NCBI RefSeq assembly: GCF_004359215.1
Contig: NC_090627.1
Span: forward strand, 1,827,514-1,891,513
DNA length: 64,000 nt
From: Bremia lactucae
Taxonomy: Eukaryota > Oomycota > Peronosporomycetes > Peronosporales > Peronosporaceae
Reading direction: 5' to 3'
Notes under the pieces: model-generated
Databases searched by the model: none
What the model saw: the letters and a program-made list of their open reading frames with translations, nothing else
Told to the model about the DNA's origin: nothing
Shown: positions 30,966-42,661 of the stretch, in pieces
Position numbering within the stretch: position 1 is the first letter of the stretch
Layout: every line of letters starts with the position of its first letter
Position numbers and translations under genes: made by a program

Positions 30966-33900
30966 GCTTGGGCTCATAAAACTGTTCTGCTATGGATGTG
31001 GAAAGGCAGGATACGTCAAGGTTGATTGTAGAAACAAGAAAACTGGCAACACAAGTGGAGGCCGTCGAGGCAACGGCGGTGGAAATATTATGCTCGCAAT
31101 TGGCGAAGTAACGAGGGCCAAAAAACGCATCATGCTCAGTTGGCCAAGACACTGGCGACTGGGAGCGTCACCGATCATGGTCGCGACGAATGGATTCTGG
31201 ACGGTGGATCCAATCGACACCTACTCAACAATTTGTATTTAGTAGAAAATGCAAAAGTATGCGAACATGCACTCATAGTGACGTTTTAATGACGGTAGTA
31301 CCCATAAAATATCGGACGAGTCGGCCAAGGATACGCAGAGTGGATCACTAAACTACTTTCATTAGCGTCTAGGTCATTTGGCTCACGACGCCGTTGTGCA
31401 GGTTGCAAGAGATCCAGTGTCTGGCATCAAAATTACGGACCATTCAAGACCTACGTGTGTGTATGCACTGAAGGGAAGCAAACTAAGAATGCGCAGTCGC
31501 ACAAGGACACGGGTGCTCACTCGCCGTCGACTGCATTGGCGGTGTCGTATGGTCTGTTCGATGACACCAAGGGACCGACTTGGAAACCGGTACTTAATTA
31601 ATTTGTGGATTCCATGTCAAATAACTCTCGCGTATTTCTCGCCAAGACCAATAGTTAAGCGGCGAAGAAGTTTGAGCATTTCATGGCATTAATTAGCGTC
31701 AGTTCGGCTGTCGCGTACTTTGCCTAGCTCATGTACTGTACAATAACATGTACGTGTATTTCTTCTAATTCAGTTCCGCGGCTTTTAAAAGCCGGGACTG
31801 ATAAGAGGTGACGCAGTCAACGCCGTTGCAAACTGGGCAGGCGACTTGGAAATGCGGCATTTGCTAAGGACGGATGGCGGAGGCGAGTATATAATCGTTT
31901 GACTGTTTTACAAGTCTACAAGTGTTTCAAGACATGTCAATGACGAGAAATCAGCATCGAATGGAAAAGCTATGCGAATGCACCGGACGTTTTTATATGG
32001 CTAGCTCGATAATATTTACCAGTCGACTCTCTTTGTTGTTTGGGATGATGCGGTTGAGTATGCTTCCTATATTCTCAATCGCAGCCAAATAAGCACTAAC
32101 GAAAAGCGAGCATCGCCGATGGAAATACTCAAGAAGCGTGCTTTGATTTGTGTGAATTATCATTTTGGATCTGTATGCACTGTATACCGCAATCCGCTAT
32201 AAAATTCGCTCGCAAAGAGACCTCAAGTGGGCGTTTTCATCGGACGCAGCGACGAAATTAAGGGCTACAGGGTATTTCTGCAAAAGGAGAAAAAGGTTGT
32301 TGTCACGCAGAACGTGAGGGCATCGAAACTTTGAGCGATATGCAAAATAGTCAGCTACAGAGAGCTCTTGAGTTCGAGGGCCAATCAGATGTTACGAGTT
32401 TGACAGGTTCAGGTGACGCAGTATTGGGCTTGGCTACGAAAGGTCGAAGCGGGAAGAAGATGTCGAAGTCATGGACACGTGTTCGCTTACGACTAGAGGT
32501 GCAACGCAACAGCGGTGCTCAGGAGGAGGAAGGCCATGAAGAAAGCGCCGTGGCTCACGTATTCAAGAGCGATCCCAAAAGCTATGGCGAAGCGATGCGC
32601 AGCAGCAAGCGCGAAAACTGGAAGATAGCCATGGGGAGGAGATAGAAGCGCTGGGAGAAAATAAGGTTTCGCGTTTGGTCAAACGAGGTACCAGCAAAAA
32701 TACATTGCACACCAAATGGGTGTTTAAAACAAAGACCGATGCGCACGGTGATCTCAAGCGTCTTAAGGCTCGACTTGTTGCGTGCGGAAACGAACAAACT
32801 TTTGGATTTGATTACTAGCTTACCTTTGCAGCAATTATTGACATGTCAACAGTGATGGTGCTCCTTGCTCTGGCGGCGACATGATGAGACCCAACGCTAA
32901 CGTAAAGCGGATAAAGAGTCTCGCCTTGATATATTTTACAGGTACCACAAGGCATGGATATTGACAAAGAGACCTTAAAGAATATAGGTGTATCAAGTAA
33001 GAAGGAGCAATCTTTGAAATTATGCAAGAGTTTGCACGGCCTCAAGCAAGTTGGTCGATTGTGGAGTCAGCTTTACCATGCCAAGTTGTATGATGCGGAA
33101 TTCAAGCAGTGCGTGGCTGACATATTTCTCAACTGGAAGCGCAACGACAAGGACATTGTTGCGGTAGGCCTGTATGGCTGACCTTCTTGTCACTGGTACT
33201 GGTGCGGCTGCAGTTGACGGATCCTTCGCAAGTCTTTCAAGTTTGTCAATTAGGAATCTTGACCAAGTGAGCAAACTTAAGGATTGCGAGTGGTGCTGAA
33301 CGACGATGTTGGCTATGTACTGGACCAGAAGAAGTCAATAAATGATTTACTACGTGAGCACGGGCTCTGAGAAGCCAACTCTATACTGGTGCTGAGTGTT
33401 ACGAGGTACATCAAGTGACAGCGCGTTGTTCGAGGTCAAGAGCAAGAACTGATTACTGCTTTGTGTGGCGCGATGCACACGACCCGACATTGTGTTTGAA
33501 CTTCACAGGGTGACACGACAGACCCATCAGCCCCTGCTTCAAGACTAAAAGCTTGCAAAGCGGGTGGCGCGTTACTTAAAGAGCACGAGGTCGATAAAGC
33601 TAAAGATGAAGCCAAGCAAAAATAGCAATATGTTGATTATGCTCGCAATGTTTGGTGACGTCGATTTAGTCGCGGACAAAAATGACAGGAAGTCACTGAC
33701 CGGGGGGGGGTATACTTTTCAACGGTATGGCTATCAGCTGGAGGGATAAGAAACAGGGTGGCGTGTCTCTGTTGCCGAATTTGTGGCGGCGTCGGAGGTT
33801 GCCCGAGAGCTTTTAGGCATGCGGAAAATTTTATGCAAATTGGCGCGGTGCCAAAAAAGCCCATGCAAATGCATGTGGGCAATCAGGCTGCTCTACGGCA

Positions 33901-34070
33901 GCTTAAGGAAGAAGCGTCGTTTTTTAATGCAAAACATGTTGACGTTCGAGTCAAACTTGTCTGCAATTTTGCCCGCCGTAGAATTGTGCTGGCTCAGTAT
34001 GTGTGGTCGGAGCAGATGCTAGATGATTTGCTGACCAAAGCACTCGACGAGACCAAGCTCGCCTAGCTAC
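30966..34070 (+). pseudogene. Copia pol: zinc knuckle, protease, integrase, RT, RNase H
   Basis: In order: zinc knuckle CYGCGKAGYVKVDC (Tyr in place of the usual His), protease WILDGGSNRHLLNNLYLV (DSG changed to DGG), then LGHLAHDAVVQVARDP of the gag-pre-integrase domain. Integrase pieces reach about 32200. RT has FKTKTDAHGDLKRLKARLV in shifted frames, LKLCKSLHGLKQVGRLWSQL, then GLYVDDLL-like at 33170. RNase H has SVAEFVAASEVARELLGMRK and ends QYVWSEQMLDDLLTKALDET. Every domain has stops or shifts. The usual YVDD is broken by a frameshift near 33180. Confidence 0.8.
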
Positions 34071-34100
34071 GTAATTTAATGCATGTCGGACCAGGATGAG

Positions 34101-34340
34101 TGTTGGAAATTGCATTTCACGCTAATTACAAAATGTCTGAAAAGACATGATGAGATAGGTGAAGTAGCGGCCAACGACTTAGCGCCTGTCGACTTCGAAT
34201 CTTCGATCAATTTCGCTTGTAGGAACCGGCTTGGATGGACAAGAAAGGAAAAAAAGTTAAGACAGATACCACACTATTAATGACAGCATCCTTTTTATTC
34301 AGTGCTAAGGACTTCCTCTTTCATCACTAAGCAAGTTTGC
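34101..34340 (+). repeat. Copia 3' LTR
   Basis: Starts TGTTGGAAATTGCATTTCAC after GGATGAG, 34 bp past the RNase H end, and shares the internal blocks of the 5' LTR. Its end, near TATCGAACGGTCA, is approximate. Confidence 0.65.
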
Positions 34341-34399
34341 TATCGAACGGTCACCCTAGTCACCTTGCAAATCAAAGCGGCTAAATTTGTACGGGACAC

Positions 34400-35210
34400 C
34401 CTTTGCCAGTACTGCACCCTTTACTAGTACTGATAACAGTACTCGTAAGATATAAATAACTACGATAGATGACAAGTACGTGGCCGATATTTATCGGCAA
34501 TAGTATTCCTGAGAACGAACACATTCTAACCAGCTCGTCGATGGACTTAGTGTCCTCGATGAGAAGACTCGGATTGAACGTTTTACGTCATAATCTTGAG
34601 AGTCATTAAAGGCAAATCCGTTGTATAAGCATTTGATGGAACTCAAGGATGCGGTCCCTGATCTGGCACCATACAAGTTGTTTTAGGATAAAGACACTGG
34701 CAACGAGAACGACCTGATATCAGGGTCGAAATCATGCATTATGAAGCAAGAGTCACAACTTTGTGAGCAAGTATTAGCGATCCACAAGCTCTTCAGGTAA
34801 TGTGAGGGAGTTAACCTCCCCACATAGCTCTCCGAACTTCTATGTACGAAAAGCAACAGAACGGTGGTAAATTGTGCATACGTTCAATAAATTGAATGCT
34901 ACAATGGAACTGGCTCGAACGCCAATACCAAGAATGGACGTAATTATCTCATAGTATGTCAATGAGTACCACCTTTTACTCCATGTATCTGATTAGTGAG
35001 TTTTACTAGATCCTAATACGTGAACCGGATATTCCATTCACAGCAGTAAGCCTCGGAAGAGGTATGCCACAGGGCCTTAGTAATGCCCTTGTAACCTTGA
35101 ACTGATGTGACCAATCTGTTGAGATCGGTGCGAAGTTTGGAACCGAATCATTTTGATGATGTCTTCGTGCATACTCGGGCCATGAAAGAAAGTCGAACGT
35201 TGAAGCGCAT
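34400..35210 (+). pseudogene. Gypsy RT remnant (element G4)
   Basis: The stretch 34800-35210 is homologous to the G2 RT region read in the other direction: the AATCTC/CACATAGCTCTCCG... block, ATTCAATAAATTGAATGCTAC, then ACCACCTTTTACTCCATG and ATTTTGATGATGTCTTCGTGC (FDDVFVH). Many indels. At 34400-34450 there is a short LTR-end hairpin (TACTAGTACTGATAACAGTAC). Confidence 0.65.
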
Positions 35211-35217
35211 CGTAACG

Positions 35218-35500
35218 GCACCAGGGTGATAATTGCCCACGGAGTCACCTGATGATGACTCCCCGCCAAAGAGGTCTGACGAGTCGAACAACCTCGTGAT
35301 CACCCCTTTGGTTGTCATGTTAGAACCCAAAGGCTTAACGGACTCGACCCCGGGTGATCCGGTGGCCTTTACAGTAGACACTGAATCGGGCGATGCCGCT
35401 GACTCGGCCCAGTCACCTACAATTGGTGTAGCAGGTGACTTGTCACCGTCACCTGCATTGTCATCAACAGATGACATTTTCAGTCACCACCAATGGGATC
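35218..35500 (-). pseudogene. Accessory ORF N-terminal fragment (copy D)
   Basis: On the - strand from 35477: DDNAGDGDKSPATPIVGDW, ESVKPLGSNMTTKGVITRLF and DSSDLFGGESSSGDS. These match the N-terminal part of copy B (DDGDKSPATPI, LFDSSDLFSGES). The fragment is antisense to the surrounding gypsy pol but lies between RT and RNase H pieces rather than after integrase, so the element is rearranged. Confidence 0.7.
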
Positions 35501-35603
35501 ACGTCCGATTTTTTTTTTAATTTAAGAGAGCATGAGCTGTACGCCAAACCCAGAAAGTGTACCTTTCTGTTACAAAATACGACTTCTTAGATGCAATTTA
35601 AGA

Positions 35604-35719
35604 ATACACGGGGTACGCCTGATTCTTGCAAGATCAAGACGACTACGACAGGCCTGTGCCGTGGATACACGGGGTACGCCTGATTCTTGCAAGATCAAGA
35701 CGACTACGACAGGCCTGTG
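35604..35719. repeat. 55-bp direct repeat (period 61)
   Basis: The block starting ATACACGGGGTACGCCTGAT at 35604 is repeated without visible change at 35665. Only six bases separate the copies. Confidence 0.9.
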
Positions 35720-35859
35720 AGTTGGTGTGAAGTGATAAAAAACTCTCTGCCTAGCGACGTACTTGTATAACTGCTCTCGCAGCTATGTCAAATCGACAGT
35801 GCATAGTTCTCGTATGTTAAAGAAGACTGTAAAATGTTCATATAAAGGCTGATTGTCAG

Positions 35860-36950
35860 AGCTCCTTTGAAGATATCAGGCAAAGCTTGATGTTATCGTC
35901 GATCTTGCCCAAGACAGACCATTTCATGCAGTCTGTGACGCCAGCAATTTCGCAATCGGCTGTGCGTTAATGCAGTACAATACAGACGGCGCAGAGCGCG
36001 TCGTCTGCCATCAGATGCGTCAGATCAAACAACAAAGCGTACTTTACAGTGCATGACAAGCAACTCCTCGTCATGAAATATGCATTGGCTAAGTTACAGT
36101 TAGGAACTAAACCGTTCATTGTTTATACAGATTATGCATCTTTGCGCACGGCCGTAAACACTCCACACCACTCGCAAAAATAATGAGAAGGTTATCTTCT
36201 TTCGCTAATATAATTTTTACACGGGATACAGGCTAGGGCGACTTAACGTCGTCGCAAATACTATTTTGCGCCAGCCTGATGTTGAGCCGGATGCGTAACC
36301 AACACTAATGATGATAAGCATGCTGTTGAAACAATATGTGTTGCATCGTCAACATTACTTGACGACGTAAGAAGACCCTATCGAGCAGATTAGCCTCTTA
36401 AAGGTTTGATATCGAATCAGAAATCCATCACAAAAATCCTCAAAGTGATTGTCGAATTTGTATCGATCTTTATCAGATTGATAAACAGCACGCAATGGCT
36501 AACAGTATTATACAGCCGTTGCTGGCGATATACCTCGTGTCATTATTCCCACTCATAATGATTTGCGATTTCGTATCATGTATGAGTGTCACGATGCACC
36601 AATAAGTGGGTATTGTGGACGTCCGAAAAATCATGTAATGGTAAGTTGCGATTTCTGCTGGCATCCTCAGTATAAATTTGCATAAGGGCTTGCGGTGTTT
36701 GATAACGGATGAAGCCTAGTGCTTCATCGCGTGCTCCATCACAACATCTGCCTGTTCCGGCAGGGTGTTGGCAGTCCGTATCTATGAAATTTGTCTTCGG
36801 ATTCCCAGAAGACGCACACAATAATACTGGCATTCTTGTGTTTGTGGAACGCGTCAACAAGATGGTACATCCTGGAGTCGATCATAGCCGAAGGCCGTTC
36901 TCGTGTCTGTATTGACACGATGTTTCAACTCCATGGGCCTTGGCTGAGAT
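35860..36950 (+). pseudogene. Gypsy RNase H and integrase remnant (element G4)
   Basis: RNase H at 35900-36180: HAVCDASNFAIGCALMQ with the catalytic Asp, then CLYRL in shifted frames. Integrase at 36540-36950: YECHDAPISGYCGRPK, then HLPVPAGCWQSVSMKFVFGF, PEDAHNNTGILVFVE and MVHPG, after which homology ends. It closely follows the G1 and G2 family. Confidence 0.75.
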
Positions 36951-38300
36951 GGTTTTTATCGATCTATGAAGAAAGTATATATTTCTGTGTGTATCACACA
37001 ATATTTACGGTAATTAATTAACGTGCAACCATATTTTAGCCTTGTTTGATTGACTTGCATGTGCTAGGAATACCGCCCGTTATCATACTTATATAACTAA
37101 CATTGTGCCTTCCAGCCATCTATCCACCCAATAGTTGCTTTGGTAAGTCCTCTTCGGATGCTCATCCCTTAGTATACTCAAACACTAAACGAGTATCAGC
37201 AAGAACGATTGCATGCTGTCGAAGTGCAGCATCCTCAGCCAAAAAAAATACGAGACAGCTTTGGCGTTTTAAATAAATGACCAGGAAAAGTCTTTGTTTC
37301 CTCAAATGTTCGAAGTAAGCTCGGTAGAATTTTCAGTCGCTGAGATTAAACAGCGCGTTTTTAAACGTCAGCGTCAGCTTTGGTCGACATGGTCGCTTGT
37401 TATCACGCTGCGCGTTGGACCAGCGACTTAAGTGCGTGTTGCGGCCATTGCTTTCATTAATCAATAGATCGCTGACGTCCTTGAACATAATCGTTTGAAG
37501 CTCCCAAGGTTCTGAACGCGTTTCCCGCTGCAGACCTTAATAAGTGTATGGCTACCCAGACAAGGCGCAACGTGAAAAATCTCTCGCACGTTGAAAGCAG
37601 TCATTCGAGCAGAGGGATTAAGCCCTATATAATCTGCGTGTCTAGATACCGAAACCTCCTCCAACCATGATATTTTTAAGGGTAACGTGGAAACGACTTT
37701 CCAGATCTCTGCTTTCTTATGCCGGTCAAGATCAAAAGAAACTAGACGCGAGTCTGTCGCGAACAAGGATTATTCGATTCTCTTTTTACACAATGTTAAG
37801 TCAATTCCACAGCTAACATTCCCCATTAGATCGAATCAGTCGCTTTAACTCACAATCCCCCTCCGCTTATTTTGGTAAGACTACCTTATGTCGACAAATC
37901 GGAACTTGTAGACCTTTACTACTACTTAAAAGTCACAAATACAATAACTGTGAAAGCAGGGTCTCGCATAAAGCGTCATTTTAAAAAGAGTCGTCCGAAG
38001 CGGAAGGCCAAATCAAGGGTCAGTGCCGTTAAATTCAGAGATAATGCGTTCTGCTTAAATTTAACTACTATTACTTATCGTCTGGAGTCCGTTAGTTACA
38101 GCGCAAATTATATATGGGCTTTGCAATTTCGAGTTCTATGAGATACGCACTGGACGACAGAATAGTTCGTACACGGTTAAGAGGTCACATTGACCTCTTA
38201 ATAATATTTAATTGTTCATCATTAGATCTAGTTTCATTTCTAAAGGGTTTTAATGGTGCATAAAATCCCTGTAACGGGGCAAGGGTTTTCTATCACCAAG
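36951..38300. other. Stretch without a recognisable gene
   Basis: Short ORFs on both strands (for example - 37461-37766 and + 37872-38141, the latter Lys/Arg-rich) show no motif I can name. A CCCTGTAACGGGGCAAGGG inverted repeat at about 38268 recalls LTR ends. Confidence 0.4.
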
Positions 38301-39387
38301 ACAAGCTCTTTAAATAATGGCCTGACAAGCGGGCACGCATATATTATCCAGCGATTGAATCTCAAACGTAATACTGTTTAGATGGGCAGCAATCGAGAGG
38401 GTCAATTCCGTGAGTTTCTGGAACCTGCGATCATTACACTGAAGCGCCCAGGCAGTAGCACACGCCGCATCAGTTGTCCTTGGAAACCAATTGGCCTTTG
38501 GCACATGGAGCGAAGCTGTGTACACCATAATCACGTACCATCAACTAACATGGCAGGACATCCTAGCAGTCGGCGATTGACAAAGCAGGAGAAGCACACT
38601 GTCAATAAAACCTTAGCTGCTGGATTCCCTGCTCTCCAGACTGTGATGTCATTGCGTCAAGAAAATCACATAAAAGGCTTGATCGATGGAATGTAGTTAA
38701 CTGATAATAAATTCTTTAGTTATATCGGTTGGGTATACGTTACGGTTCATGGTCCTAGATGTGCCTCCTCCATTTGATTTTTAGATGTGGATTATTTTGC
38801 AACGGTGGAATTGCGTGCAGTGTTGTGCGGTATGGGTGGTGTATATGGTGTATTAAGTAAAAACTGTGGTGTATTTAACAATTCCCTTTTCGAATTAGCC
38901 TATTTGTTATGAAAACAAGTATTTTGCTGCTTAACATTAATCATATCTGTTTAATTATATATTATTCACCACCCACTTTTCGCCAACCACCACTCACCCC
39001 ACCATGAAAACAATCCTAAACAAACGCAAATTTTTATTGCGACTAGCTGCTTTTTGTTCTTAATATATTAAGGTTGACTCTTCGCCTACGCAATCTCCAG
39101 GTACTGGGTCGCCTTCGCTTGCTGTGCTCAAGATTGACAAGTACTGGCTTCTGACCAAATTTTGAAAGCACAACTTGTTCTATACTCCAGCGCAATATGC
39201 GATATTAGTGAAAACTGATTTTTGAAGAGCTACGGCTCCACAGTTTCTTTGTTTCGGGCCGTGTTGGGCCTGTTTTTTGGACTAAGTGGTAGCTGTAACC
39301 ACGTCTCCTACGAGCGCTTTTCTTCCGCAAGGCTCGCATGGTGATTTGGAGATACCCAAATCTCACAACTGTATCGTACCAGGTATC

Positions 39388-41340
39388 CCTATATTAGTGA
39401 AACTCGATTTTTGAAGAACAACGACTACACGAATTTTTCGTTATCGGCCGTGTCGGCCCTTCTTGGACTGTACTCACGTCTCCTACGAGCACTTTTCTGC
39501 CGCAAAGTCTCGCATAGTGATTTTGGAATGCCCAAATATCTGCAACTACAAAGTACCAGGTTCCCGGTATCAGTTAATCTCGATATTTGAAAAGCTACGG
39601 CTACACGATCTTTTTCGTTTTCGGCCTCTTCCGGCAGCGAGGTCTTCAATCCATCGGTCCAGCACGACCGCGGGCGTCTTTTTGGTGCTCTTAGTATCAA
39701 TTGCTGGGACACTATCGCAAAGCTCTACTCAGTGGGATCCATCGCAATTTGAAGTAATGGAGATTTCTTTGCGGCGTGTACGTCGTTGCGGCAACTGCGG
39801 AGAAGCTGGTCACAATAGAAGAAGATGTCGGCAACCTCTTCCATGACTGCATTGATATCTCTTGATGCTCTTGGTGCTGAGGAAGAATGGGAACGCTTTA
39901 GATACACACTAGACGTGAATGAGCAGTACCTGGCGATGGTAATAATTTTATCTTGTCAGTTATTAAAGAAACAAGAAGAAATCTATCGTGGCTATCTGCA
40001 TCGCTAAGATTTGGTCATTTTAAATCACTATGCGAGGCTTTGCGGTAGAAATACGCTCGTAGGAGACGTGAGTACAGTCCAAGAAGGGCCGACACGGCCG
40101 ATAACGAAAAATTCGTGTTGTCGTTGTTCTTCAAAAATCGAGTTTCACTAATATAGGGATACCTGGTACGATACAGTTGTGAGATTTGGGTATCTCCAAA
40201 TCACCATGCGAGCCTTGCGGAAGAAAAGCGCTCGTAGGAGACGTGGTTACAGCTACCACTTAGTCCAAAAAACAGGCCCAACACGGCCCGAAACAAAGAA
40301 ACTGTGGAGCCGTAGCTCTTCAAAAATCAGTTTTCACTAATATCGCATATTGCGCTGGAGTATNCCTATATTAGTGAAACTCGATTTTTGAAGAACAACG
40401 ACTACACGAATTTTTCGTTATCGGCCGTGTCGGCCCTTCTTGGACTGTACTCACGTCTCCTACGAGCACTTTTCTGCCGCAAAGTCTCGCATAGTGATTT
40501 TGGAATGCCCAAATATCTGCAACTACAAAGTACCAGGTTCCCGGTATCAGTTAATCTCGATATTTGAAAAGCTACGGCTACACGATCTTTTTCGTTTTCG
40601 GCCTCTTCCGGCAGCGAGGTCTTCAATCCATCGGTCCAGCACGACCGCGGGCGTCTTTTTGGTGCTCTTAGTATCAATTGCTGGGACACTATCGCAAAGC
40701 TCTACTCAGTGGGATCCATCGCAATTTGAAGTAATGGAGATTTCTTTGCGGCGTGTACGTCGTTGCGGCAACTGCGGAGAAGCTGGTCACAATAGAAGAA
40801 GATGTCGGCAACCTCTTCCATGACTGCATTGATATCTCTTGATGCTCTTGGTGCTGAGGAAGAATGGGAACGCTTTAGATACACACTAGACGTGAATGAG
40901 CAGTACCTGGCGATGGTAATAATTTTATCTTGTCAGTTATTAAAGAAACAAGAAGAAATCTATCGTGGCTATCTGCATCGCTAAGATTTGGTCATTTTAA
41001 ATCACTATGCGAGGCTTTGCGGTAGAAATACGCTCGTAGGAGACGTGAGTACAGTCCAAGAAGGGCCGACACGGCCGATAACGAAAAATTCGTGTTGTCG
41101 TTGTTCTTCAAAAATTGAGTTTCACTAATATAGGGATACCTGGTACGATACAGTTGTGAGATTTGGGTATCTCCAAATCACCATGCGAGCCTTGCGGAAG
41201 AAAAGCGCTCGTAGGAGACGTGGTTACAGCTACCACTTAGTCCAAAAAACAGGCCCAACACGGCCCGAAACAAAGAAACTGTGGAGCCGTAGCTCTTCAA
41301 AAATCAGTTTTCACTAATATCGCATATTGCGCTGGAGTAT
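39388..41340 (+). repeat. 976-bp exact-type tandem duplication around a single N
   Basis: 39388-40363 and 40365-41340 have the same length and appear the same except for one base noticed (C at 40139, T at 41116). One N at 40364 separates them. This is the pattern of two contig ends that overlap but were not merged. Confidence 0.95.
39463..40007 (+). pseudogene. Zinc-knuckle ORF in the centre of the inverted repeat
   Basis: A 127-residue + frame ends in RRVRRCGNCGEAGHNRRRCR, a CCHC knuckle like those at the end of some MULE and gag proteins. A second frame (39825-40007) reads LDALGAEEEWERFRYTLDVN, which recalls the N-terminus of some oomycete transposase genes. Both are short and no catalytic domain follows. 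The same pair recurs at 40440-40984 because of the duplication. Confidence 0.4.
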
Positions 41341-41635
41341 GGAACAAGTTGTGCTTTCAAAATTTGGTCAGAAGCCAGTACTTGTCAATCTTGAGCACAG
41401 CAAGCGAAGGCGACCCAGTACCTGGAGATTGCGTAGGCGAAGAGTCAACCTTAATATATTAAGAACAAAAAGCAGCTAGTCGCAATAAAAATTTGCGTTT
41501 GTTTAGGATTGTTTTCATGGTGGGGTGAGTGGTGGTTGGCGAAAAGTGGGTGGTGAATAATATATAATTAAACAGATATGATTAATGTTAAGCAGCAAAA
41601 TACTTGTTTTCATAACAAATAGGCTAATTCGAAAA

Positions 41636-42427
41636 GGGAATTGTTAAATACACCACAGTTTTTACTTGATACACCATATACACCACCCATACCGCACAAC
41701 ACTGCACGCAATTCCACCGTTGCAAAATAATCCACATCTAAAAATCAAATGGAGGAGGCACATCTAGGACCATGAACCGTAACGTATACCCAACCGATAT
41801 AACTAAAGAATTTATTATCAGTTAACTACATTCCATCGATCAAGCCTATTATGTGATTTTCTTGACGTAATGACGTCACAATCTGAAGAGCAGGGAATCC
41901 AGCAGCTAAGGTTTTATTGACAGTGTGCTTCACCTGCTTTGTCAATCGCCGACTGCTAGGATGTCCTGCCATGTTAGTTGATGGTACGTGGTTATGCTGT
42001 ACACAGCTTAGCTCTATGTGCCAAAGGCCAATTACTTTTCAAGGACAACTGATGCGGCGTTTGCTACTGCTTGGGCGCTTCAGTGTAGTGATCGCAGGTT
42101 TCATAGACTCACGGAATTGACCCTCTCGATTGCTGCCCATCTAAACAGTATTACGTTTGAGATCCAATCGCTGGATAATATATGCGTGCCCGCTTGTCAG
42201 GCCATTACTTTGGATATGTGCTACGGGGTCTCGCGCTCGGCGAACGTTATACGTCAGGGTTGAGTGCCAATTGATGGCCACTTTAGGTGCGCGTCCTCCA
42301 TTTAATCAGGAAAGAATGAGTGCTGTCTCGGTGATAGAAAACCTTAGTGTGCGTACTGCGGTATGGTGTGGTGTATGCGGTGAATGTGGTGTATTTAGTT
42401 AATACTGTGGTGTATTTAACAATTCCC
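41636..42427. mobile_element. 792-bp element with 24-bp terminal inverted repeats
   Basis: Starts GGGAATTGTTAAATACACCA (CAGT) at 41636 and ends with the reverse complement at 42427. Inside lies a frame with KANYFSRTTDAAFATAWALQ. No clear target-site duplication was found. A partial inverted copy (38316-38886) with one terminus forms the outer left arm of the large inverted repeat. It is probably non-autonomous and of uncertain superfamily. Confidence 0.6.
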
Positions 42428-42661
42428 TTTAAAAAATATGCTATCCTCGAAAACCGGAACTTTATTTAGAGTTGCGAACACGTTTACGAAGCTAAAGAAA
42501 TTATTGTCGCAATAAAAGTTATTTGCGAACTCGGTTCTTTTACCAAATGCAGATATAATTTAGACCAGTCCCGAGTCGATAGTTCCCTATTGTTCACCTG
42601 ATTGGCGGAAAGTGCAACAAAAACCATAATGTCAATTATTGTTTAAGTCAGGCCATATTCG

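Larger units (their letters stand above)
29660..34340 (+). mobile_element. Copia-type LTR retrotransposon with inverted gag
   Basis: Direct repeats at about 29660-29884 and 34101-34340 share GACATGATGAGATAG, GGCCAACGA, ATGGACAAGAA and TCACTAAGCAAGTTTGC and are the LTRs. Between them the order is Copia-like (zinc knuckle, protease, integrase, RT, RNase H, all +), but the gag body is on the - strand. Stops and frameshifts are dense, so it is old and inactive. Confidence 0.8.
38316..42206. repeat. Large inverted repeat, arms about 1.2 kb
   Basis: The left arm (38316 to about 39522) and right arm (about 41000 to 42206) are reverse complements with scattered differences. The centre, about 500 bp, is unique. 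The inner arms consist of diverged ~180-bp tandem units that start near ATATTAGTGAAA and contain CACGTCTCCTACGAGC (39208, 39388, partial near 39572). Between the arms a 976-bp segment occurs twice (next entry), so the true length is probably about 2.9 kb. Confidence 0.9.

Noticed and set aside
37461..38141. Possible effector genes (ORFs of about 100 and 89 residues)
   Set aside because: No signal peptide, RXLR or LFLAK motif is visible, and the frames have no recognisable domain.
40402..40984. Second copy of the zinc-knuckle ORFs
   Set aside because: It lies in the 976-bp duplication next to a single N and is most likely an assembly duplicate, not a second gene.
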